Below, piece by piece: positions 1 to 4,292 of a stretch of 5,238 nt of DNA. The first letter of the stretch is position 1; the number at the start of each line of letters is the position of its first letter. The stretch is from contig DAOVBJ010000083.1 of NCBI GenBank assembly GCA_030670615.1, positions 1 to 5,238 of the forward strand, read 5' to 3'. The notes below the pieces were generated by a model. It was not told the origin of the DNA. It searched no databases and was given only the letters and a program-made list of their open reading frames with translations. Origin of the DNA: Candidatus Bathyarchaeota archaeon. GTDB taxonomy: Archaea > Thermoproteota > Bathyarchaeia > RBG-16-48-13 > GCA-020355125. A program made the translations under genes and the position numbers.

Positions 1-128
1 TCCGTCGTAACCAGCTTCATTCGTTCAAGCAGGTCATCGGAAACTCGTGGCCGACCATCTGGAAAACGTTCAAAGGGATTTAACCGCGTCAACTCAATGA
101 TGGACTCACGGGTATTAACAATATTCAC
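1..128 (-). CDS. RraA-family protein, N-terminal fragment (cut by left edge)
   Basis: About 42 codons read leftward and leave the window without a stop. The peptide contains ELTRLNPFERFPDGRPRVSD followed by DLLERMKLVTT. The RFPDGRPRV-DDLLERMK-VTT pattern resembles the N-terminus of archaeal and actinobacterial RraA-like proteins (Pfam Aldolase/RraA), where VTTE-AW usually follows. Family members include 4-hydroxy-4-methyl-2-oxoglutarate/oxaloacetate aldolases and RNase E-inhibitor-like proteins, so the substrate cannot be named. The GTG at 128-126 is chosen because GGGTGA (139-134) lies five bases upstream and a TATA-like box lies about 40 bases upstream. An in-frame GTG at 137 and ATG at 164 are alternatives, but the first overlaps the Shine-Dalgarno sequence and the second lies inside the promoter. 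The family call is from motif memory on a short fragment. Confidence 0.68.
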   Translation of the reverse strand, partial: MNIVNTRESIIELTRLNPFERFPDGRPRVSDDLLERMKLVTT

Positions 129-133
129 GTATG

Positions 134-173
134 TCACCCAATTAAAAAATAGGTCGTACGACATATAAAGCTA
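134..173 (-). promoter_or_regulatory. TATA-like promoter and Shine-Dalgarno site of the RraA-like gene
   Basis: On the minus strand CTTTATAT lies at 172-165. A transcript starting about 26 bases downstream (near 141) would have a short leader containing GGGTGA (139-134), then five bases, then the GTG at 128. The same GGTGA-N5-start layout occurs at arsM. The elements are seen directly; the transcription start is inferred from usual archaeal spacing. Confidence 0.55.
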
Positions 174-492
174 ATCCAAAAATAGCCAACCAGATCACGA
201 TGAGCACGGCAGTACTGTTTTATTCGGTCAACGCCCCTCTTATTGAGGGTGGAAAGACAGGTTATCCTACAGGAGGAGCTTAGCAAAGGCTTCCAATAGA
301 AAGTTAAAAGTCTTGACGGACGTGAAACACCGCGGTCCTTGGAGGCTTCCGTCCTACACCGTGAACGACATATGCCTCTCTAGGCGGTGTAGCTACTTCC
401 GCATTGCTGATTCTCAGAGACAGCTAGCCATCACGTGAAACTCCGAACTCGTCTCGTCATCTAGCTTAGCGCTTCAATCGCCAGTGTGCCGA
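174..492. other. Gene-free stretch between the RraA-like promoter and the arsM 3' end
   Basis: No convincing gene is present. The only plus-strand ORF with an ATG (200-283, 27 codons) resembles nothing known and has no ribosome site. On the minus strand a stop-free stretch of about 38 codons crosses 300-410 but has no start codon. The segment holds the paired inverted repeats at 315-392 and two copies of ACGTGAAAC(A/T)CCG (320-332 and 433-445). No tRNA-like T-loop or anticodon arm could be built, and no strong oligo-T terminator for arsM is visible on the minus strand. Confidence 0.5.
315..392. repeat. Compact double inverted-repeat element, possible structured RNA or mobile-element end
   Basis: Two stems abut with no spacer. 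GACGGA (315-320) pairs with TCCGTC (348-353). CTACACCG (354-361) pairs perfectly with CGGTGTAG (385-392). Inside the first stem, GTG-AAA-CAC (322-330) and CC-TTGGA-GG (337-345) can form small hairpins. Inside the second loop, GCCT (374-377) faces AGGC (382-385). The arrangement suggests a folded RNA or a relic of a mobile-element terminus, but no known RNA family is recognised. Orientation is undetermined because the pairing works on both strands. Confidence 0.35.
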
Positions 493-1263
493 TCAATTCT
501 TTGTTGCTTCGACTTGAATGCTGGTGATTTTTCCTTTTAATCCTTCGGTGACATCGATGTCGTAGGTGGATTCGGTCACGATCGTCACGTGTTTGAATCC
601 TGCTCGTCGAATGGTGTCGAGGTATTGGCGTTTTTCGAGGGCGCCTGCGACGCAGCTGGCCCAAGCAGCAAAACTCTTTTTGACTTCGTCGGGTAATTCG
701 CCTTCAGTAACGATGTCGGAGACTAACAGTCTTCCTGTGGGCGCTAAGACACGGTAGACCTCGTGAAAGACTTTGTCTTTGTCCGGTGATAGATTGATTA
801 CGCAATTACTGATGACGACATCTATGGACGCGTCGTCAATAGGCAGATCCTCGATTTCCCCCAGTTTAAACTCAACGTTTGCGTAACCATATTTCGCTGC
901 AATGCCTCTGGCTCTACCGATCATTTCTTTGGTCATGTCCACGCCAATTACCTTTCCGGTCGATCCCACCTTTTTGGCTGCGAGAAAGACATCGATTCCA
1001 CCGCCGGAACCGAGATCCAAAACGGTTTCTCCCGTCTTCAAGCCAGCTAAGGCCACTGGGTTTCCGCAGCCTAAGCCCATGCTTGCGGCCTCAGGGATAT
1101 TCTTTACATCCTCTTCGGAGTAGCCTATACGCAACGCGACGTCTGTCGTGGATGGCGCACAACACGAAGATGTGCGACTTGAAGGGGTGCAACACGAGGT
1201 TTCAGCCTGCGCTATCCCCCCATACCTCTTTTTCACGTATTCTTTTACTTCTTTTTCCTCCAT
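493..1263 (-). CDS. arsM: Arsenite S-adenosylmethionine methyltransferase ArsM
   Basis: This 256-residue protein transfers methyl groups from S-adenosylmethionine to trivalent arsenic in the cytoplasm. A class I methyltransferase fold is visible: motif I VLDLGSGGGID at residues 81-91 and the acidic end of strand 2 in VIGVDMT at 105-111. The three cysteines that characterise ArsM are all present: Cys66 (GLGCGNP), Cys154 (NCVINL) and Cys204 (SCVAGAL). The N-terminus adds two vicinal pairs, Cys24-25 and Cys34-35, in a repeated SCCxPS unit, which may hand arsenite to the active site (inference). At 256 residues it is a short prokaryotic form without the long C-terminal extension of algal enzymes. 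ATG 1263 is preferred to GTG 1272 because GGTGA (1273-1269) is five bases upstream of ATG 1263 and overlaps the GTG. It diverges from the PadR-like gene across 77 bp and is probably repressed by that regulator. Confidence 0.93.
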   Translation of the reverse strand: MEEKEVKEYVKKRYGGIAQAETSCCTPSSRTSSCCAPSTTDVALRIGYSEEDVKNIPEAASMGLGCGNPVALAGLKTGETVLDLGSGGGIDVFLAAKKVGSTGKVIGVDMTKEMIGRARGIAAKYGYANVEFKLGEIEDLPIDDASIDVVISNCVINLSPDKDKVFHEVYRVLAPTGRLLVSDIVTEGELPDEVKKSFAAWASCVAGALEKRQYLDTIRRAGFKHVTIVTESTYDIDVTEGLKGKITSIQVEATKN

Positions 1264-1278
1264 GTCACTCACCGTAAT

Positions 1279-1294
1279 TATTGGATGTCCTATA
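1279..1294. promoter_or_regulatory. Operator O1 of the arsM/padR divergon
   Basis: TATTGGATGTCCTATA is a 16-bp pseudo-palindrome (TAT-GGA/TCC-ATA arms around a TG centre) with one mismatched pair (1282/1291). It matches O2 at 15 of 16 positions. It covers the place where arsM transcription should begin if the TATA core at 1309-1316 is used, so a bound protein would block arsM. The sequence match is observed; the binding protein is inferred to be the adjacent PadR-like regulator. Confidence 0.7.
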
Positions 1295-1306
1295 TTTCAT
1301 CGGGCA

Positions 1307-1318
1307 ACATATAAATGT
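1307..1318. promoter_or_regulatory. Shared AT-rich TATA core for both divergent promoters
   Basis: ACATATAAATGT is an inverted repeat (ACAT/ATGT). It reads ATATAAAT on the plus strand and ATTTATAT on the minus strand. Rightward it lies about 29 bases before the regulator ATG at 1341, which fits a leaderless transcript. Leftward it would start arsM near 1286, giving a short leader with the GGTGA site. A second leftward box (AAATATAG, 1297-1290) is possible but would place the start inside the ribosome site. Confidence 0.5.
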
Positions 1319-1333
1319 ATCGGATGTCCTATA
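1318..1333. promoter_or_regulatory. Operator O2 of the arsM/padR divergon
   Basis: TATCGGATGTCCTATA differs from O1 only by C for T at the fourth position and has the same single mismatched pair. The O1 and O2 centres are 39 bp apart, on either side of the TATA core. O2 lies between the plus-strand TATA box and the regulator start at 1341, a position expected to block assembly at that promoter and so give autorepression (inference). Confidence 0.7.
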
Positions 1334-1340
1334 CTACGTC

Positions 1341-1664
1341 ATGGCAAACGAATGTTGTCCAATAGTTCCCAGCTGCTGCGACATGCGGGGCATGCTGTCC
1401 TTCTACATCCTTTGGCTCCTCTCGAAGGAATCAATGAATGGGCAGGAGCTCTCTGAAGAGTTAGGGAAGAGGCGAGGAACCAAGCCAACCCCGGGAACAA
1501 TATACCCCGCCCTCAAAGAGCTACGGTTAAAAGGGCTCGTGGACATGGAAAGGAAGGGACGAACAACCGTATACACTTTAACAGAACCGGGTCGAGAGGG
1601 ATTGAACGAAGCCTGCAATTACTTCTGTAGCGTCTTTGGCGAGATCTTTCAAGAACACCGCTAG
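1341..1664 (+). CDS. Cysteine-rich PadR-family regulator, candidate arsenite-responsive repressor of arsM
   Basis: This 107-residue protein has a PadR-type winged helix. SFYILWLLSKESMNGQELSE forms the first helices at residues 20-39. RGTKPTPGTIYPALKELRLK (45-64) is the recognition helix, with the family's signature P-x-GTIYPAL-L. The wing follows as KGRTTVYTLTEPGREGL (72-88). The N-terminus has two vicinal pairs, Cys5-Cys6 and Cys12-Cys13, and the C-terminal helix has Cys92-x3-Cys96; six cysteines in a protein this small suggest soft-metal or metalloid binding. ATG 1341 is chosen over an upstream in-frame TTG at 1281 because that extension would run through both operators and the TATA core. 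No Shine-Dalgarno site precedes 1341, so the mRNA is probably leaderless. PadR membership is strong; the arsenite-sensing role is inferred from the cysteines and the divergent arsM. Confidence 0.85.
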   Translation: MANECCPIVPSCCDMRGMLSFYILWLLSKESMNGQELSEELGKRRGTKPTPGTIYPALKELRLKGLVDMERKGRTTVYTLTEPGREGLNEACNYFCSVFGEIFQEHR

Positions 1665-2116
1665 TTACTAGTATTAAACCAGAGAGCCCCAAGATGCTTC
1701 ACTTGTGAGCCCTTCAATGGACATGAGCGAGGACAAGAACTGCAGCCTAAATCTACTTAAAATATTCAATCACGACCCTGCATCTCAAAGCTCTGGCTTA
1801 AAGGGAAAAAGAGGTCAATATTTGTCGAGAGACTGAACTAACTTATTTGTTCAGGAACTAGATTCGTCCACAAATGCAAACGACAGATTTAATTCCCTTG
1901 ATGAGACCCAAATAGCGAGGTAGCGTCGCGAGTCTGCTATCGGTTAGGGAGTGAGCCCTGCCTCGAGGGAGGATATAAAGCTGGTGCAAAAGATCCTTCG
2001 CGAAAACGGGGTATGCAGCAAGGACTGGTGTACAATAAAATGTCTAGGGTTTGGTAAAGTGGAGACGGTTGTAGCTAGTAACCTCTCTTTACCTCGGACA
2101 GGATGGTGTTTGCGAG
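1665..2116. other. 452-bp stretch without a convincing gene
   Basis: It lies between the PadR-like gene and the 3' end of the racemase. A 39-codon ORF (1717-1836, plus; begins MDMSEDKNCSLNLLKIFN) has no recognisable family and no ribosome site. A GTG-started ORF at 1951 runs on into the antisense of the racemase, and only its first ~40 codons look protein-like. Secondary-structure candidates are CTGAAC/GTTCAG (1833-1838 with 1849-1854) and a GC-rich segment at 1912-1968 with ATAGC/GCTAT (1912-1916, 1936-1940) and the palindrome CCTCGAGG. ATATAAAG at 1973-1980 resembles a TATA box without an obvious gene behind it. No oligo-T terminator follows the regulator. Confidence 0.45.
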
Positions 2117-2815
2117 CTAATTCGACGTCCTCACTGCGTGTTGCAACGCCTTCTCAGCGTGGATGGACGCGGTATCGAATAACATGTAGTCGCGATGGCT
2201 TTTTAGTAGCAGAGGGAGTTCAGTGCAGCCCAGAACGATGCCTTTGGCGCCATCAGCGATCAGCTCGTCAATGATAGTCAGCACCTTGGTACGAGTTTCA
2301 GGATTGATGATGCCGATGGATAGCTCGTCGAGGATGATCTTGTCGATGTACTCGCGACTTGCTTTATTCGGAATGAGAGCCTCTATTCCGTGTCGAGTGA
2401 GGCCGTCCCGGTAAAATTGGTGTTCCATAGTGAACGATGTTCCCAGAAGTCCCACTGTGTCGATGCCTTCTTTCATTATCTTTTCCGCTGTTGCATCGAT
2501 GATACTGAGGAGGGGAATTGGAGAGCGGTGTTGAACCTGATCGAATACAACGTGTAAGGTGTTGCAGGCGATGACCGCAAAGTCGGCTCCCGCGCGTTGC
2601 AGCCGCGACAGAAGGTCCAGCAACGCCTCAACCACTGCGGGCCACTGTTCTTCGTAAGCCCAAGCAATGTACTGTTGAAAATTGACGCTGTAGATTATTA
2701 TTTCCGGATAACTATGAAGGCCAAATACATCGTAATATCTTCGAACAATGTACTGATAATAGAGAGTGGTCGATTCCGGACTTAAACCACCGATAATGCC
2801 TATTCGCTTATACAT
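2117..2815 (-). CDS. Aspartate/glutamate racemase family protein
   Basis: This 232-residue protein belongs to the cofactor-independent Asp/Glu racemase family, which interconverts L- and D-amino acids by a two-cysteine proton relay. The N-terminal IGIIGGLSPESTTLYYQYI (residues 5-23) is the family signature. The two expected catalytic cysteines are Cys84 in ACNTLH and Cys197 in GCTELP, at spacing like that of the ~228-residue archaeal aspartate racemases. It has no signal peptide and should be cytoplasmic. ATG 2815 is preferred to the in-frame TTG at 2821, because TTG would add only two residues before the conserved MYKRIGIIGG start. No Shine-Dalgarno site is close; a weak box near 2848-2841 would allow a leaderless transcript. 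Exact substrate (aspartate versus another acidic amino acid) cannot be set from sequence. It shares no operon with its neighbours. Confidence 0.9.
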   Translation of the reverse strand: MYKRIGIIGGLSPESTTLYYQYIVRRYYDVFGLHSYPEIIIYSVNFQQYIAWAYEEQWPAVVEALLDLLSRLQRAGADFAVIACNTLHVVFDQVQHRSPIPLLSIIDATAEKIMKEGIDTVGLLGTSFTMEHQFYRDGLTRHGIEALIPNKASREYIDKIILDELSIGIINPETRTKVLTIIDELIADGAKGIVLGCTELPLLLKSHRDYMLFDTASIHAEKALQHAVRTSN

Positions 2816-2969
2816 AGTCAAACACGCAGCCTACCTGTCTAAGATAACACTCTCTTCTTGCGCGTTCTTATCAACTTTTCTGGAGACCGATGCAGAATAT
2901 CGCTCCATGGTAACTCATAAGACTGTTGTACATGAGAACCGTAGGAGTTCGATGCTGGTTCACCGCTGG

Positions 2970-3010
2970 TTTATTAATGATGAAGAAGCTAAATACTAGC
3001 GTTGAGGAGG
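2970..3010 (+). promoter_or_regulatory. TATA-like box and strong Shine-Dalgarno site of the nuclease-like gene
   Basis: TTTATTAA (2970-2977) would place a transcript start near 3000. GAGGAGG (3004-3010) is then a strong ribosome site that should serve a start about 5-10 bases downstream. No ATG, GTG or TTG in the coding frame lies there; the frame has CTG at 3012 and ATT at 3021. A second AT-rich box (TAAATACT, 2990-2997) would start transcription near 3020. Confidence 0.45.
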
Positions 3011-3077
3011 GCTGAGGACCATTCCATACTTTACGCATGGCAGGTTAGTTGAGTGGATCGATGAAGCCGGGAAAACG

Positions 3078-3488
3078 TTGGGTTTTACTGTGAAGAGCGA
3101 GACGCGGCGTAAAACGCATGGAAAACTCTTTCAAATCGACTCCATGTGGTTCAACGACCACAAGCTTGTTGCTTTTGTTGAAGCTGAGACCCGATGGGAA
3201 ATGAACCATATAATCGGTCACCTCACCTGCTGCATAGATTATGCCTTACAAGAGAAAGTTCAACCCTTCTTCGTACTGGTCTTCCTCGAAAACGAAGCAA
3301 ATCATTGCAGTCGACTGAAAAACACGTGGCAATGGCTTACAGGACTCCTACCTCCACTTCTAACAATCAGGTGTCTGCCCATATTTATGAAAAAGAATGA
3401 ACAGCGCGAGGGATTGCACGTCGCAACCATAACTAAAAGCGAATTCGCCCACAAGATGCAGGGCATGATAGACTCAGCTGAGATATGA
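3078..3488 (+). CDS. Unrecognised small protein with PD-(D/E)XK nuclease-like motif pattern
   Basis: The first standard start in frame is TTG 3078, giving 136 residues, but coding continues upstream to about 3021 (IPYFTHGRLVEWIDEAGKTL is in frame) and the ribosome site at 3004-3010 points there. The core has Asp21 in QIDSMWF, then ten or so residues, a hydrophobic strand and Glu35-x-Glu37 in LVAFVEAET, then NHIIGHLTCCIDYA and a second strand PFFVLVFL (63-70). This D...ExE order followed by an alpha helix and a beta strand resembles restriction-endonuclease-fold proteins of the PD-(D/E)XK superfamily, where the acidic residues bind metal. The usual Lys is absent at the ExK position (Thr38 follows ExE), so activity is uncertain. 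No membrane segment or signal is seen. It stands alone, with no methyltransferase or helicase next to it. That it is a real gene is likely; the fold is inference. Confidence 0.6.
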   Translation: MGFTVKSETRRKTHGKLFQIDSMWFNDHKLVAFVEAETRWEMNHIIGHLTCCIDYALQEKVQPFFVLVFLENEANHCSRLKNTWQWLTGLLPPLLTIRCLPIFMKKNEQREGLHVATITKSEFAHKMQGMIDSAEI

Positions 3489-3517
3489 ACAAGCGAAGAA
3501 GAAGACGTAGCAGACAG

Positions 3518-3531
3518 TAATTAGCTAGTTA
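3518..3531. repeat. TTAGCTAG-type palindrome, copy 1
   Basis: TAATTAGCTAGTTA is a 14-bp palindrome with one mismatched pair (3521/3528). The core octamer TTAGCTAG recurs at 3639-3646 and 4169-4176. Confidence 0.6.
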
Positions 3532-3560
3532 AATCCTCAGAATATTTCCCCAGTAATTTT

Positions 3561-3579
3561 AAGGCTATTAAAAGGCTAT
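3561..3579 (+). repeat. Tandem AAGGCTAT pair at 11-bp spacing
   Basis: AAGGCTAT occurs at 3561-3568 and 3572-3579, a spacing of about one helical turn. Two same-face half-sites would suit a dimeric DNA-binding protein, but no promoter or gene start lies next to them, so chance or local duplication is equally possible. Confidence 0.4.
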
Positions 3580-3629
3580 ACGCGCGTGAAGAGAGTTTTT
3601 GTCAAAATTGTAACTTCAAACCCAACCTA

Positions 3630-3635
3630 TTTTTT
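3630..3635 (+). terminator. Oligo-T tract, possible terminator
   Basis: T6 at 3630-3635, with a weaker T5 at 3596-3600. Archaeal transcription commonly ends at such tracts without a hairpin. It is about 140 bp past the nuclease-like gene stop, so it may instead end an unseen short transcript. The tract runs directly into the palindrome at 3634-3651. Confidence 0.35.
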
Positions 3636-3651
3636 AAGTTAGCTAGCTTAA
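3634..3651. repeat. TTAGCTAG-type palindrome, copy 2 (18 bp)
   Basis: TTAAGTTAGCTAGCTTAA is palindromic except for one T/G pair (3639/3646), the same relative position that is mismatched in copy 1. Confidence 0.65.
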
Positions 3652-3779
3652 CCCCCCATCACCATTCATATGAAAAACCAGAATATGATTTTAACGATGC
3701 CAATGTAAATTATTATGTTACTCACTCAATTTATTAGTGTGCCTAAGCCCTAACGACGTAGGCGACTGGGCAATACTCG

Positions 3780-3823
3780 CGAAGGAACCTTCGTTTTCCG
3801 TAATTATACTAGGTTGAAAGGGG
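3780..3823 (+). promoter_or_regulatory. DUF167 promoter region with CGAAGG/CCTTCG dyad
   Basis: CGAAGG-AA-CCTTCG (3780-3793) is an exact 6-bp-arm dyad. AATTATAC (3802-3809) is a TATA-like box about 27 bases before the TTG start at 3833. AAAGGGG (3817-3823) is a possible Shine-Dalgarno site nine bases before that start. If the TATA box fires at its usual distance the transcript would be leaderless and the AAAGGGG unused; the two readings cannot be separated here. Confidence 0.45.
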
Positions 3824-3832
3824 ATTTGTGCG

Positions 3833-4045
3833 TTGAGGATTAGCGTCAAGGTGAAGACCAACGCCCGTGAGAGCAGAGTGGAAAAGATCGGGGACAACGA
3901 TTATATGGTTATGGTAAAGGAGCCCCCAAAACAGGGAAGGGCGAATGTGGCTCTGCTAAAGCTACTCTCAAGACATTTTGAGGGTCGAGCACGAATTGTC
4001 AGCGGTGTAACGAGTCGAAAGAAGATCATTGAAATAAAAAAGTAA
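3833..4045 (+). CDS. DUF167 / YggU-family protein
   Basis: This is a 70-residue protein of the DUF167 (YggU/UPF0235) family, a widely conserved small alpha/beta fold whose function is not established. The diagnostic pattern is complete: ISVKVKTNARESRVEKIG (residues 3-20), then MVMVKEPPKQGRANVALLKL (25-44, with the conserved P-x-x-G-x-AN), then IVSGVTSRKKIIEIK (55-69, with the conserved SG-SR-K). At 70 residues it is compact against roughly 95-105 in Escherichia coli and euryarchaeal members, lacking terminal extensions but keeping the core. The TTG at 3833 is the only start that keeps the first beta strand; a nearby GTG at 3828 is out of frame. It ends convergent to the protease gene and is followed by an oligo-T tract. 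Confidence 0.9.
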   Translation: MRISVKVKTNARESRVEKIGDNDYMVMVKEPPKQGRANVALLKLLSRHFEGRARIVSGVTSRKKIIEIKK

Positions 4046-4120
4046 GTCCGCCTTCTCCACCACAAACATTCGAGATCTCTACCGAATCATTAGTATTTCT
4101 TTGAACCCAATTTCAATGCC

Positions 4121-4127
4121 TTTTTTT
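4121..4127 (+). terminator. Oligo-T terminator of the DUF167 gene
   Basis: T7 lies 76 bases past the DUF167 stop on the coding strand, as expected for an archaeal hairpin-independent terminator. It is followed directly by AGTTAGCT (4128-4135), a word also found just after the T6 tract at 3630-3635. Confidence 0.5.
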
Positions 4128-4168
4128 AGTTAGCTCTCTATCGGGGTTTGGCAGGTATGTCCACGACC

Positions 4169-4180
4169 TTAGCTAGCTAA
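4169..4180. repeat. TTAGCTAG-type palindrome, copy 3 (perfect)
   Basis: TTAGCTAGCTAA is a perfect 12-bp palindrome in the convergent spacer. It is the third copy of TTAGCTAG within about 660 bp. Confidence 0.65.
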
Positions 4181-4292
4181 CTCACTGGCAGAGTTACGTC
4201 GATATAACCATGTTTAGGGCTTTAGTCAGGATCTTTATCTGAGGCGTCTCAAATATCCTTCGGCGTCTAGAGTTTGCTCCTAAATCCTATGG

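Larger units (their letters stand above)
3489..3832. other. AT-rich 344-bp intergenic region with repeats and palindromes
   Basis: No gene is visible. In order it contains the TTAGCTAG palindrome at 3518-3531, a tandem AAGGCTAT pair at 3561-3579, a T5 run at 3596-3600, a T6 run joined to an 18-bp palindrome (3630-3651), a possible pseudoknot-like set of short stems (3741-3771), and the DUF167 promoter region with a CGAAGG/CCTTCG dyad. Confidence 0.6.
4046..4292. other. Convergent spacer between DUF167 and the HtrA-like gene
   Basis: No gene is seen. It holds the oligo-T tract at 4121-4127, a perfect palindrome at 4169-4180, a TGAG/CTCA small dyad near 4240-4251, and two GGCGTCT copies 19-20 bp apart (near 4243 and 4262). 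No clear minus-strand T-run follows the protease stop. Confidence 0.5.

Noticed and set aside
200..283. 27-codon ORF starting ATG
   Set aside because: It is too short, has no ribosome site and resembles nothing known.
300..430. Decayed IS200/IS605 element end
   Set aside because: Only faint word similarity; there is no transposase or TnpB fragment next to it, so it is mentioned as a possibility but not annotated.
300..480. tRNA or known small RNA
   Set aside because: I tried both strands and found no T-loop consensus, no cloverleaf, and no box C/D or RNase P core motifs.
461..1277. Several ORFs on the plus strand and one other minus frame within arsM
   Set aside because: They are low-complexity or arginine/serine/proline-rich shadows of the arsM reading frame, with no family resemblance.
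2223..2785. Plus- and minus-frame ORFs inside the racemase
   Set aside because: They lie wholly within a clearly conserved gene and show no protein-like pattern of their own.
2766..2999. 77-codon plus ORF ending just before the nuclease-like gene
   Set aside because: Its start is inside the racemase antisense, it covers the racemase promoter, and it has no ribosome site or recognisable motif.
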